64,000 nt of DNA, taken from NCBI RefSeq assembly GCF_003473485.1, contig NC_053044.1, positions 10,428,501 through 10,492,500 of the forward strand. The letters run 5' to 3'. Both the position numbers and the translations under genes were made by a program. Positions 46,819 through 64,000 of this stretch are shown here, piece by piece; the first letter of the stretch is position 1, and each line of letters opens with the position of its first letter. This DNA comes from Medicago truncatula (Eukaryota; Streptophyta; Magnoliopsida; Fabales; Fabaceae). The notes beneath the pieces were generated by a model, which made no database searches, was not told the origin of the DNA, and saw only the letters and a list, made by a program, of their open reading frames with translations.

Positions 46819-47700
46819 GGATTTTATAACTGATATTTGATGATAAAACTAATGTCTGACGATCACAAAACCACAATATTTTTTGTAGGTTATAAGATAC
46901 CAAAGGGATGGAATGTAATTCTCCTCCTTCGTTATCTTCATACAGATTCAAAGAATTTTAAGGATCCCATGAATTTCAATCCTGATAGATGGAATGTACG
47001 TATCATGATTCTTCCTTAACCTGGATTTCAATAAAAAAATTTGTCTTAAATCTCCGACCCATTTTCAATTAAGAAAAATACTTTCATAATTCGGAGTTTG
47101 ACAAAAAAATATACAAAATCTAGCAAATGATTAATGTTTAGTTAGGATGTGATCTCAATTTTTTTTACGATTCGTTTTTATCTAAAGTTTATTAATCATT
47201 AGAGTGGACATATTTGATTACGTTTCAATGTTTTATATGCTAGTTAATATTTTTTCCTATATTTTTTTTTGTCAAGACAAATATACTAAGTGACAATTTT
47301 ATATATAAATTCTTAGGAACCAGCAAAGCCTGGAACATACCAACCTTTTGGCGGTGGACAAAGACTATGCCCTGGAAACACACTTGCAAGAATTCAACTT
47401 GCACTTCTACTTCATCATTTGTCCATAGGATACAAGTAATGTTTGATCATAGTATTTTGATATAATTAACATTTATGGTTTTTAACTTTAACAAACTTGG
47501 ATAACTAGACCATCATATATTTCTGAAATATCACTGTATTCTTTGCTCAATGTAGGATACTTTAAGGTAGGGTATAATTTTTTTATTTATTTATATGAAC
47601 TTAATGCAGGTGGGAGCTTATTAATCCAAATGCAGATATAATTTATCTTTCACATCCTGCTCCTGTTGATGGGGTTGAGGTCAAGTTCAGCAAATTGTGA
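42378..47700 (+). CDS. Cytochrome P450, CYP85 clan (KAO/CYP729-like), copy A
   Basis: A membrane-bound monooxygenase-type P450 of the endoplasmic reticulum. Nine exons (42378-42604, 43929-44253, 44493-44642, 44803-45054, 45311-45394, 45479-45557, 46889-46995, 47317-47435, 47610-47700) sum to 1434 nt, or 477 residues, with GT-AG borders and no stop. Residues 1-25 form a hydrophobic anchor, followed by the Pro-rich hinge LPPGHMGLPFIGE. The K-helix ExxR is EVIR, the PxRW region is FNPDRW, and the heme loop is FGGGQRLCPG. The WYFKIVRRPDDF block resembles ent-kaurenoic acid oxidase (CYP88A) and CYP729. Substrate is unknown; a terpenoid or gibberellin-like molecule would fit the clan. The I-helix reads AGYIST, without the usual acidic residue. 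Introns 1 and 6 carry transposon debris. The start is the first ATG giving a full anchor. Confidence 0.9.
45780..46740. mobile_element. Transposon debris in intron 6 of P450 copy A
   Basis: It begins with a Stowaway-type end (ctccctccgtcccataataa) at about 45783. A stretch follows that looks like LTR-element sequence (taacacaacaaaattttagg, then 'ccacccttaggtggatctca' near 46242). Frames around 46359-46656 in this block are His/Cys/Thr-rich artefacts of repeated 'acatgcacca' words. Confidence 0.5.
46753..46808. repeat. (TA)n microsatellite in P450 copy A intron 6
   Basis: About 55 bases of alternating T and A, located shortly before the acceptor of exon 7. Confidence 0.95.
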
Positions 47701-48149
47701 AGAAAAAACCATGAAAAAATGGACTGTGCTCATTACCTATAAGTTACTGTTTTCTCTTACTACATGTAGAATTGTAAACAATGAAAATGCTAATTTTAAA
47801 CCTTTATGTTTGTTATATTTTGCTTATGACTAGTATCTACTAGATGGAGACTTACATGCGTGTCTCTTAGGATTCCTATTACACTTAATGTATTATCACT
47901 TGTGTAATTTGTGTTTCAATTTAAAATACCAACATAAAATCAAATATTATTTGTTTACAAATGCTATTATTTTTTCATTCTTAATTTGTCTTAATAAGTC
48001 AAACAAATGAGAATATTTATTTTGTTATTGCAATGTGGTGTCTCATAGGTCTACTAATGTTGTATTTAAGAGACTTAGTTTTTTCATTCAAAAATAATTA
48101 GCGGCGCAAGGTGTAATTTGTTTGTCATCCACTTATGTATAAATTATAG

Positions 48150-49161
48150 CATAGTTTTAAAAACTGGCTCGGACCGGCCGGTCGAACCGGTTGGACCAAG
48201 AACCGGAGGGGTAAGTGGTTCGAGCTAGGTAACGGATCGGCCATGCTTTTAAACCGGCGTGAACCGGAATGACCCGGCCAAAACCGGTAAAAACTGGTGA
48301 CTCGCCGGTTTTTTGAACCGGACCGGGTCAGTGATTGAAGGGAAAAAGAAGCGGAAGAACAGAAGAAAACGATGGACGGAGAAACGTTTTGATACTTGAA
48401 AACATCTTCATCTTAAGTGGTTTATGCTTTCACTATTTTAATTGCATCTTTGACATGATAATAATACATATTGATGTAGAAGAAGAAGAAGAAGAAGAAG
48501 AAAAAAAAGTAGAATATGAAAGGGAAAGGTCGCATGCGGAAAGGATAGAAAGAGATGGGGAAAGTGTTTGATGATTTTTTTTTTAATGTAAACTAGTTGG
48601 AGAGATTATTGTTTACAATGGTGTGTATTTCTTGGAATTGTAACCAAACATATTGACTATTCTTTAAAAATTCAAGAAGTAATAGAAGTCTCTGCCGTGT
48701 ACAATTAGTAATTACTGCTATTTTAATTTTTTTAACTCTATACTATATTTTTTTTTTTGGGATAGGATTAATTCTAAAATAATGTGAATCTCATTTGGAA
48801 AAAATAAAATAAAATGTGCATCTAATCAAAACATACTACTATATGCAAGGTGGATTTTTGCTTAAAAAAATATATGCAAGGTGACTTTTATGTGTTTTGT
48901 TTTATTAAAATGTAAATAAATATTTGTGACATTTTTAGGTTTTTAAAAATAATAGACATTGATTCATCAGGTTTAGTCTAGTTTTTTTTTTTTTTTGACA
49001 AAAGGTTTAGTCTAGTTTAATAATAAACAATATTATTTATAAACGCCGAGTTGAATACCGAGTCAATCGGTTTAATCCAGTTCAGTGATGCGGTTTGACC
49101 AATGACTCAGTGACCCAGTAACCTCACCGAATCGATCACCGAGCTGAGTTTTAAAACTATG
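48150..49161. mobile_element. hAT-type non-autonomous element (1012 bp)
   Basis: The termini CATAGTTTTAAAAACTGGCT and, on the other strand, CATAGTTTTAAAACTCAGCT are inverted repeats. The 8-bp target duplication AATTATAG is perfect (48142-48149 and 49162-49169). An 8-bp duplication points to the hAT superfamily. The interior has runs of 'aaccgg' words near the left end and no transposase. It lies between P450 copies A and B. Confidence 0.88.
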
Positions 49162-49169
49162 AATTATAG

Positions 49170-50184
49170 GCTTAATTACATGTTTGATCTCTTATGTTTA
49201 TTTTAGTTTTCAAGTTGATCTCTTACGTTTTAAAAATTTCAAATGAAGTGATCAATTGAGAAATTCTGCAAGAGTGCTTTCATGTCTATCTCTCTCTCAA
49301 ACAACTTTCATATTTTATGTAATTTTTGTTCTTCTTCTCTGATAACAGGTATATCAAGTGTGTGAATGAATGTGTAAAGTTAATTACACCAACATCTGTG
49401 AGGTGAAAAAGTGAGTTGCACCAACATCTGATATCAATAGCGACACACACGAACATAAACTTCCCTGCAAATCTTATAATTCTTGATGGGAAGAATTATG
49501 ATGCATAATGGGATAGAATGCATTGGTAATCGTGCCACATAAGAAGAAAGAATTGCGCATTGGTAATCAATTATGGATTGACAATAATCAATTATTATAA
49601 GTTAATATTATATTATAAATTATGATCTATTGTGTTAAACACTAATTAGTTGATGAATATGTGTGATTGAGCTATTCTTTCTAAATGGACCGTGATGGAT
49701 TGAACCATTTAGCTAAGTCCAATGAGAGGTCTCTACCTTCAGCCGTTTAGCTATTTAAACGTCATTCCATCAGACGGTTAAGTATAATGAACAACATTGT
49801 GAAAACCTAAAGCTAGACGGAATGAGGGTAGTTAGTTATCTTCTCTCATCATTCATCAACCTAATTCAAAAGGTATACAAATTCTTTTATCATCCCACCC
49901 CCTAAGCCCTTCCTTCCAAACTCCCAAACAATGCTTAAATTGCAGTTAAACCAACATTAATTTTATTCTTTTTTTAAAAAAAAAAAAAGATTAAAAATAC
50001 AATAATGATATTTATTTGTTCCATTGTTGGTTCCAACATTTGTTTGCTAGTAACCGAAAGTTGGAGGAATAAACGATGAAGAATCTTACCTACAAAACAC
50101 AAGTACTATTATAAATTTAAAGATACCCATAACATATAAATTTAGCTAACATAGTGAGAATTAGATCTAGTGATAAAGTTTTCA
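49170..50184. other. Intergenic region upstream of P450 copy B
   Basis: No gene is seen. The last 130 bases before the ATG match the region before copies A and C (tttgctagtaac, ggaggaataaacgatgaaga), so this is probably conserved promoter and leader sequence of the family. Confidence 0.55.
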
Positions 50185-55842
<5,658 letters not shown>

Positions 55843-56669
55843 AGAAAAAATCATGAAAATTGGATTGTGTTCAGTTACATCTAAGCCAATTTGAACCGTT
55901 TTCCATTTCTTAGATTGTAGACTAAGAAAATGCTAGCTTTAAACCGTGACGTTTGTTAGTTGCTGATATTGCTCTGAACCTTTTTCCTATGAATATGAAC
56001 GTAGACATTTGGATTCCTGTGTAAATTAGGAGTGACAATTTGATCCATCAAGTTCATATTCATCTGATCCATTAAGTATAAAATCCACTCAATCCATCCA
56101 TCAAACAATAGATAGATTATTGAGATAAATAATGTTTCCCCCCGCCATTTGAGCGACTTTTGATTTATCCCCTTAAAAATAAAACTTGGATATTCCACCT
56201 CGCCATTAGAAGATTCTTTTGTTTTCACTCTTGATGTTATATGACTAGGTAAGTGAGCTTATGTAGCGCGCTAAACCAACATTTTTAATTATTTCATCTT
56301 TATTTTATTTACACATGTCATTTGTATTATTAAATAAATTTATGTAAAAATTAAAAGAAAACAAATATTTTTTTTTCCTTTTACTCGTCTTTATCCTTCA
56401 AACATTCATCTTCATCTTCATCTTCAAACTTTCAAACCTTTATATTCATCATCATCACCCCATATCTTCATCAACCCCAGCCAAAATATTCATCACTTCA
56501 ACCCAAATCTTCATCTAAACCCTTCATCATCAACCCTTGATCATCAAATTTATCAACAATTCATGTGGTTCCTCATATTCATCTTCTTCAAAATTTAGAA
56601 TTCAAATCCAAAATCGATAATTCATCATCAAGTTAAAAAACACAAATCCAAAACCAAAATTCAGCGACC
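55843..56669. other. P450 copy B 3' flank and spacer
   Basis: The first 140 bases match the 3' flank of the terminal-exon relic at 40854. A CTTCAT-rich stretch follows near 56395-56560. No gene is seen. Confidence 0.45.
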
Positions 56670-56870
56670 GTAAAAAACTGTGATGCTTTGGAGGGATATG
56701 TAGATGTAGACTATGTAGGAAATATAGACACTAGAAAATCTTTGTTATGTTTTGTGTTTACATTGTTTGGAACAGTGGTTACTTGGAAGACAAATCAACA
56801 ATCAGATATAGATTTTTCAACAACTCAACTAGAATACATAGCCCTAGTTTTCTGTCTTTTTGGTCGACAA
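56670..56870 (+). pseudogene. Ty1/copia RNase H fragment
   Basis: Reads EGYVDVDYVGNIDTRKSLL, then WKTNQQSDIDFSTTQLEYIA. These are the two signature blocks at the C-terminal RNase H end of copia polyproteins (DADYAG and STTEAEY types). No reverse transcriptase or integrase is nearby, so it is an isolated remnant. Confidence 0.85.
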
Positions 56871-58293
56871 GTTTTAAGGGTTCGTTGAACCCTATAAATA
56901 GTCAGCTCGGGTTTAGGGTTAGTAGAGGTGGAAAAACAAGGGTTTTGCAGCCATTACTCAAACTAGGGTTTAGGTAGAACTCTTAGACTTTCAAATGGTA
57001 AGAAATTTAAGGTTGGGAGAATCATCCTTGGATTCACCTTGTAGAATACTAAACAAATTAAGTCTCTTTGCCACAAGTAGAGATTCGAGAAAATAGTAGA
57101 AATATGTTTGAAGACTGATTCTTGTAATTCCTTTGAAATATGTGTAAAGTTGCTCAATTGATTAGTGGAACAGAGAGTTTCTCCCCCCTCCAGAGTAGTC
57201 AATTATTGGACCGAACTGGTTAAACAATATTGTGCGTTCCTTTGGTTCGTGATTATTACTGTGTTCCTTTGGTTTTGGTTTCCATCAATTTGTTCCACAT
57301 ATAAAGTAACATAAGTCTTTGTTCCATTCCGTTTTTCCACTCCACTCTATTATGTTTCATTCCGCTATGTTTCACTCCACTCCATTGTGTTCCATTCTAC
57401 TCCATTATGTTCCTTCAATCTAAACAGAGTTTAAAGTTTCGACCCAGTTTCAATTAGTTAAGTTTTGTTGTTAAATATCTGTTTTTTAGGGTTGTCAGAT
57501 ATTGTTGTTTATTAGTTTATCTTGGAGAATCCTTGAATAAAAAGTTAGAATCTTAAATAAGAAGTTTAAATAGAATTGCAGTACATTCAGATCCTACAAA
57601 ATAAGTAAGAAAAATAAATTTTATTCTGTTTTCGATTTTTTTATTCTAAGAAAACCCTAAAGGATCGAAAACCACAATAACGATATTTATTCGTTCCATC
57701 TGCTTTTGTGTCACATGGAGCACATTGGTTAGTATTTGTTTGCTAGTAACTAGAAGTTGGAGCCTTGGAGGAATAAACCATGAAGAATCTTTTTTAGACA
57801 ATGAAACAAATACTATTAATATAATATAAAAATATGGCAAATTCTATGGTACATTCAAAAATTTGAAATTTGAGTGTATCGGTACACCAAATCATCAAAT
57901 TTATATTGAAACGGGTTGTTTTTTTAGAAGAAAACGAATTGTTTTCTATCATTTACAATTACAATAATTAGATCTTAGTTACTGAAAGTGTCAACGAAAT
58001 AAAATTTTACATTTTTTGAATTTTTATTACATATAACAAAGAATATTTATTATTTTTTATGAGAAAATGTTAAAAATTTAATATGATTCTTATAAACAAT
58101 GAAATGATGTTTATTCTTATAAAATGATGTCTTATAAAATATAAATATTGATAAATAACTCTTTATTTCATTAAATAATCGTTAAATTGTAAATATTTAA
58201 AGTAAGAGTACCGGTACACCTCGTAGAAGTTTCCAATAAAGATACTCATGACATATATAACAGATAGAATTACAGATCAGATATAGTTTACTA
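56871..58293. other. Spacer upstream of P450 pseudogene C
   Basis: No gene is seen. 57240-57420 has repeated 'tgttcca-ttc' words. About 57655-57800 matches the leader regions upstream of copies A and B (tttgctagtaactagaagtt, then ggaggaataaac), so the family promoter is partly kept. 57830-58240 is an AT-rich insertion between it and the ATG. Confidence 0.5.
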
Positions 58294-60834
58294 ATGGATG
58301 CAATTTATGTAGGATGGTTTGGTCTAGTGATTGGGTTTGTGTTGTGGTGGTGGAATGAGTATTGGTATATTGTTCCTCTCAAGTTCAAATGCTCAAAATC
58401 TGCCACAAAGTTACCACTTGGCCATATGGGTCTCCCTTTCATTGGAGAAATGCTTAGCTTTCTTTGGTATTTCAAAATTGTTAGACGCCCAGATGACTTC
58501 ATTAACGCTAAACGACGCAAGTAAGTTTTAGGTTTTAGCTCCTGTCAAGAGCCATCTTCTAATCTAAAATATTTTTCATCTATGTGTATCAAAATGTATT
58601 TTATTTAAATTTAAATTTGTGATCAACCAAATGTATCTCTGAAACAGATATGGCGATGGAGTAGGTATGTTTAGAACACACCTCTTTGGAGTACCATCTA
58701 TCATAGTATACACACCAGCGGTTAACAAATTTGTGCTATTTTCAGACGATAATTTCAAACAAGAATGGTCTACTGTTGAACTTCTAGGTCGAACTTCAAT
58801 GATGGCTGTCCATGGGATTGCCCATATGAGGGTTCGTAACTTTGTCCTCAATGCCATCAATCGGCCAAAGTCCCTAAGCCGCATCGCTACTTTTGTCCAA
58901 GCTCGCATTGTTACTACTCTTCAATCTTGGGCTCAAATGGGCAAAATCAAAGTTAAGTTGAAATCCAAAAGGTATTTAATTGTTGATATACTCCCTTTGT
59001 TTATTTTTTATTTTTTTGGCGTTAAACCCCTAATTTTCAGAAGAAAGGGGCTCTGGTAATCTAGAGCCCAGCTGTGAGGTAAAAATAGTATGATCAAAAA
59101 TTATTTCACCTAAAAATTGAACTCGGGTTCTCTCAAACGATTCATCCTTAGTGATCATTAACCAATGATAGTGTAGAATCCCTGCAATATTTAAAAATTG
59201 TTAGATGTATATTAGTATGTGGTGGTCACTATGCCAACAGAAAAAAAAAAAAAAATCATATACATCTACCAATTTTTAAATCAGTTAATTGAAGAAAAAA
59301 ATGATAAAAAAACATCATGTAACTAATATAGTATTAATTTTATCTCTACCATGCAATGATATATTAACATGGAATTTCTCATTAAGCACATATGGATCTA
59401 AATTATTAAATATTAAATGCAGCTCACATTTGACAACATTGGGAAATTATTCTTAAGCAAGGAACCAGGCCCTTTTTTAAATTCCTTGGATAAGCTCTAT
59501 GAAGGCATGGTTCCAGGACTACGAGCCTATCCACTTAATATTCCTGGTTTTGCATACCACCATGCTCTTAAGGTTCATGTATAAATTAAATTTCCATTTC
59601 AATTATCAACAAGTTTGCTTCAGTTATAATTCCTTGACATTCTTTAGTACTAATTTTGGACTTTATAATAAACATGTACACTCCTTAAAATTTTAGTGTA
59701 GAAGAAAGCTTGAGGACATTTTTTGGATGGAGTTAGGTAAAAGAAAGAATGAAAATAAGGTGAAAAGTACAAGTGATCTAATGGATGGGTTGATGCAAAT
59801 TGAAGATGGTGAAGGTGATAAATTGAGTGACAAAGAAGTTGTAGACAACATTGTCTCTCTAGTGATTGGTGGATATATGTCTACTTCCCTTTCATCCATG
59901 TGGGCTATTTACCTTCTTGCTAAGTATCCAATTGTTCTAAAAAAGCTTAGGGTATGTACTAAAAAATACTATTTCTTCTCTAATTTTATTGGTAACTTTT
60001 AGAGTGCCTAAACTTAAAATTTCATTTTTTTACTCGGAAATCAAATTCCCGGCATTAAAATCGGACGGTCCAGATTTTAAGTAGATTTTATTACTTTTTA
60101 AAAAAACTAAGATTTCGACCATGAAATTTACAGCATCCAATTTGGATGACTCATTTTAAAAGTAGTAGAAGTGATGATCGCATGAATGGGAGATTTTGGA
60201 AACTGCGAGGAATCCGAATTGTTAACATGCAAACACAATTTGTTTGGTTTAACTTTGTCTAACTTTTTATTTGCAATTGCAGGAAGAGAACATGGCCTTC
60301 ACAAAGGATAATCAAGGGGATTTTATTGCAGCTAAAGATGTTTCCAAATTAAAATACACAAACAAGGTATTTCACCAGTTCAACAAATATGTATATATAT
60401 TTTTTTGGTAGTGTCAAATATGTATATATTTATGTAATGTAAAACCTTAGTTAATTATATTTATTTCATATATTAATAATTGTATACAGGTCGTTGAAGA
60501 AGTGATAAGAATGGCCAATGTTTCGTCTTTTGTTTTCAGAAAAGTTGTAAATGAAGTCGATTATAAAGGTGCACGGTTAAAGTTTTCGAGAAAGTTACTA
60601 ATCTTTGTCTCTTTTTCTTTTATTTTACTGCCTCGCACAAATTGTTCTATCTAAGAAGGGTATACCTAGATATTAGGGATAGAAAAACATGATGCTACTC
60701 CTACCAATAGTAGATTTTGTTTGGGTCATACCTCTCTTTTTTAAGGCCTTCTCGCACTTGATAATTTATTTAAAGGCATATTAGGCTATAATAAATATAG
60801 GAAAAGGCATAATAGGGTGAACATAGTAGACTTT

Positions 60835-61200
60835 TAAAAATCGTGGTTGGGTCTAACACAATCCCATAAAACTAGTTTGTGAGGTTATGATTGTCCCTAC
60901 TTATAAACTCATGTTTAGACAATCTTTTGTCCAATGTGGGATTCTTTAACACAATCCTTCACAACCAACACTACTGAGTTTAGTTCGTGGGCATAAATAG
61001 TGGGTGGTTCGATAGCGCAAACTTGATAGCAGGTGGCCCAATGAATCTTGGAGAGGCTCTGATACCATCTTAGAAATCGTAGTTGAGCCTAATACAACCC
61101 CACAAAATCGGTAGTGAGATTAGGATTGTCCACACTTATAAACACATGTTCATGTCATCTTTTGTCTGATGTGAGGCTCTTTAACATCAACTTCGACTAG
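60835..61200. repeat. LTR-like direct repeat in pseudogene C intron 6
   Basis: Two related 120-base units (60835-60960, 61072-61195) each run from 'aaatcgt-gttg-g-ctaa-acaa-cc' through 'acttataaac-catgtt' to 'tgtg-g--tctttaaca'. They look like pieces of small LTRs, but termini and target duplications are unclear. Confidence 0.45.
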
Positions 61201-62080
61201 GTTAAGAAAGACAAAGTCATGTTTTTTATATATATAAATTTTTTCAAGGAGAACTTGATTTTTTTAACAAACGATAAATTAGTTTAAGTGGTAAGAGACT
61301 TAGACATGTTCTACGCTGTATTATGAAGAGTCAGGTGGATCATCTACATTGTGTGCCAAGAGCAACCATACAAGTTAGTTGGATACCACATCTTTAACCC
61401 AAAACCTTAAGGCTTAGATTGATAGTTTTCTCACTTATAAAAATGTTCAACCTCCATTTTTTTCAAGCAATGTGAGACTTCTAATCCACATTTGTTATAC
61501 AACAATCTCCCCCTCAAGTGAAAAATGATGCCTAAAAACAATAACACACCAATGCGCAACGGAAATAAAATTTCTCAAACTTGTAAGAACCTATGAAAGC
61601 AACACCAAATAAACATTGAGAAATAATACTTGAACATTCATTTGGTGACAATTTTTGTGACAACTTTCTCTCTCATTCTCACATAATTTTTTACTTTATT
61701 TCTCTATTGCTTTGATTTTCGTGCAAATATCTTCCTTTTCTTTATAATTTATGGTTGTCGCACAAATTAGTTTCCGTCCAAATTGGTTGTTCAAATAACA
61801 CTTCTCATAAGCATTATACTTCTTTTATGACAAAGAATAGACATTATACTTGTCTATCGGAGGAAGAGTGATATTAATCAGAAAAATGTTATATATCGCG
61901 AATGGAAATCATCCCGAATCTCCGCGAATCAGTATAATTAACTTGTTAGCACCACTACCGGCTGATTTCCACACATTCAGGAATTACATCAACAAAGCAG
62001 TTTGTTTAATTTCTTTTTATTATTTATTTAAAATGTTAAGAAAATGACTCCACGTTCTCAAAACAAAGGCATATGTCATC

Positions 62081-62163
62081 GTGAACTTAATTTAGTTGAT
62101 AGAGATAATGTATAATATATGCAAGGTTCGGAGTTTAAACCTTGGTCACCAAAAAAAAAAAAA
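62081..62163 (+). mobile_element. SINE in pseudogene C intron 6
   Basis: GTGAACTTAATTTAGTTGAT with GGAGTTTAAACC and poly(A). Flanks read catatgtcatc and catatacatc, a partial target duplication. Confidence 0.65.
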
Positions 62164-62730
62164 GACATATACATCGCTCGAAAAATTTTGCGAAAAACAA
62201 ATTCGCTGTATTTAGCAGCTCTCTATTAATTAACTCGGTCTTGCTTAGTTTACTTCCTTTCTTCTTGTCTTTTTATAGCTCCAAGGAATCTTTTTAATGA
62301 AATTTCACAAATTCAAATAAAGTTTCTTTGGGGAGAAGAGATAATGAACAAGAAAATTGGTTGGTAAGTTGATAAAAAATTATATTTACATAAGAAGTGT
62401 TGAGATTTAGGAGTGAGTTTTGAATATCTCTTGTTCGCACTTCAATAAACTTTGCTTATAAAAAATGTAATGTATGTTTATGTGTCCCAAATAGCTCTGG
62501 AGTTTACAGCTAATATTTTGTAATCATAAACCACAATATTTTTTGTAGGTTATAAGATACCAAAGGGATGGAGTATACTTGTCTTTCTTCGTTATGTTCA
62601 TACAGATCCAGAGAACTTCAATGATCCCATGCATTTCGACCCTGATAGATGGAATGTGTGTATTTATTCCTTAATTTGGCTTTTGATGTTTTTTATACTA
62701 TTTAATGTTTTCTTTCCTAAATTAATTATC

Positions 62731-63475
62731 GGTTTAAATATATTTTTAGTTCCCGCAAACACATCCTCTCCATCCCTATTTATAATCAATCACTTGTTGC
62801 AATTTTTCAGACATCATAAGAAAAGTTTTTTTTTTTTTGGTAGATAAAAGAGATAGCAAAATCATCATAAACTCACACACACAAATGGAGGTATCGGGGT
62901 TCCAATTCCAATCATGACGCTTTTGACAAAGACATTATAAGAAAAGTTGAAATGTAATTAATATGTATAATTTATGTATGCATAAATATAATAAAAATAC
63001 TGATTTTTCAAATTTCAAAACAAATTGATAGTATTAATTAAGGTTATGTTCGGAAAAAAATGCATCTTAAAATTTGAAAGAGAGCTTATATTTAAGGACT
63101 TTTTTTTCCCTCTCAAAGGGTGCTTAAAAATTAGGGACAGAGGGAGTCATTTTTTTATCTTAAATCTTTACTTTATTTATTTTAGCCATTACAGATATAC
63201 TATTATTTGTTTTTAATTTTTGGTGTTTTTATTAGTCCTGCAAAATTTGTATTTTCTTTGACAAACTTTGGTGTTTACTTTTAACGACTAAAATCTAATA
63301 TTTTATACATCATAGGGACCAATTCCGATATAAATTTCAATATGAATAAACTTTACAACAATTAAAATAAAATATAGTATGTTTTTTGGAGGGATTGGAA
63401 ACAAAAGAAAATATTGACAAACACTAAAAAAACCCTAAAAACAAAAATAAAATATTTCCAGGGACAAAATATATT
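62731..63475. mobile_element. Element with inverted ends replacing P450 heme exon
   Basis: The left end GGTTTAAATATATTTTTAGT and the right end (on the other strand) GTTTCAAATATATTTTGTCC are imperfect inverted repeats, resembling the MITE family at 55197. The right end fuses to the middle of P450 exon 8. No target duplication is found, so the insertion was probably accompanied by a deletion. A SINE-like insert lies inside. Confidence 0.55.
62826..62931 (-). mobile_element. SINE-like insert with poly(A), reverse orientation
   Basis: A T-run at the left is a poly(A) tail on the minus strand. Flanking 15-base repeats acatcataagaaaag (62811-62825) and acattataagaaaag (62932-62946) differ at one base. 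The body is 106 bp with a B-box-like ggaattggaaccccg. Confidence 0.7.
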
Positions 63476-63770
63476 TGAAACATGCTTGCTAGAATTCAAC
63501 TTGCACTTCTGCTTCATCATTTGTCGATAGGATACAAGTAATGCTTGATCATAGTATTTGATAGATAACATTTTTTTTTGTTTTTAATTTTAGATGAGAC
63601 TCAATGAAGGATACTTTGAGCTACGATCTATTTTTTATTTTTTTATATTGATCAATTTAATAATGCTGGTGGGAGCTCATTAATCCAAACGCAGATATAA
63701 TTTATCTTTCGCATCCTGCTCCAGTTGATGGGGTTGAGGTCAAGTTCAGCAAATTGTGAAGAAAAAAGTA

Positions 63771-63916
63771 GGCTTAAATATGGAAATAGTCCCGGCAAAT
63801 ATCTGTCGTTTTGGTTTTAGTCCTTATAAAAATATTTTGTGAGAACTAAAAATATATTTACAGGGACTAAAACCAAAATGTCAAATATTTGCAGGGACTA
63901 TTTTTATATTTAAGTC
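63771..63916. mobile_element. Small MITE just after pseudogene C
   Basis: Inverted ends GGCTTAAATATGGAAATAGT and, on the other strand, GACTTAAATATAAAAATAGT enclose a short hairpin-like interior. It starts 12 bases after the P450 stop codon. No clear target duplication is seen. Confidence 0.65.
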
Positions 63917-64000
63917 ATTTCATGATAATGAATGGTTGAAAGGGTTATTTGATGAGCGTCATAGTTGGGTTCTTGTGTATGTGAGAGTCATATTTGAGAC

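Larger units (their letters stand above)
58294..63759 (+). pseudogene. Cytochrome P450 pseudogene, copy C
   Basis: Exons matching copy A lie at 58294-58520, 58648-58971, 59423-59572, 59697-59951, 60283-60366, 60490-60568, 62549-62655, about 63476-63537 and 63669-63759. Exon 2 is 324 nt instead of 325, so a single-base deletion near 58957 shifts the frame and an early stop follows in exon 3. The first half of exon 8, including the whole heme loop with its cysteine, is gone, and transposon-like sequence (62731-63475) occupies the space. The last acceptor is changed from AG to TG (63667-63668). Exon 4 also carries one extra codon. I-helix equivalent reads GGYMST. It cannot make an active P450. 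Confidence 0.93.

Noticed and set aside
48335..48571. 78-residue Lys/Glu-rich frame
   Set aside because: It lies inside the hAT-type element and runs through a GAA repeat; there is no domain.

Overview
The window is nuclear DNA of a dicot plant. It is AT-rich, has GT-AG introns, and is dense in plant transposons: Helitrons, an Athila-like LTR element, MITEs and SINEs. Element types and P450 sequence suggest a legume, possibly Medicago-like, but that is recall and not proof. Three things dominate: a tandem family of cytochrome P450 genes, a Helitron carrying what looks like a full replication toolkit, and nested insertions that have torn up part of the P450 array.

Layout. 1-1010: a broken P450 piece followed by a decayed RNase H-like fragment. 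3208-3787 (-): a small two-exon gene of unknown function with an acidic tail. 4967-20750 (-): a Helitron of about 15.8 kb with TC and CTAG ends, a terminal hairpin and an A/T target. Its RepHel gene (7134-12173) has readable HUH, two-tyrosine and helicase motifs. A second gene encodes an RPA70-like single-strand-binding protein (17319-19801). An array of repeated short exon-like modules lies just upstream of RepHel. 20893-29200: a 541-bp insertion with 15-bp direct repeats, itself split by a complete 7.7-kb Athila-like LTR element (21019-28750; 1350-bp LTRs, AACAT target duplication). 29415-29790: a dead Helitron helicase end. 31543-38520 (-): a second Helitron carrying two B3-domain exons and split by a probable solo LTR (34403-36439).

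39970-63760 is the P450 region. It holds a terminal-exon relic (39970-40985), two intact 477-codon genes (42378-47700 and 50185-55842) and a pseudogene (58294-63759). All are on the + strand and are CYP85-clan, ent-kaurenoic-acid-oxidase/CYP729-like enzymes. The introns and spacers hold MULE-type MITEs with 9-bp target duplications, one hAT-type element with an 8-bp duplication, SINEs and a roughly 340-bp CT repeat. The P450 relics at both edges of the transposon block suggest the array was once longer on the left and was broken by transposons. Exon coordinates below were derived by eye from splice signals and checked by reading frame. Family names come from motif recognition, not database search.
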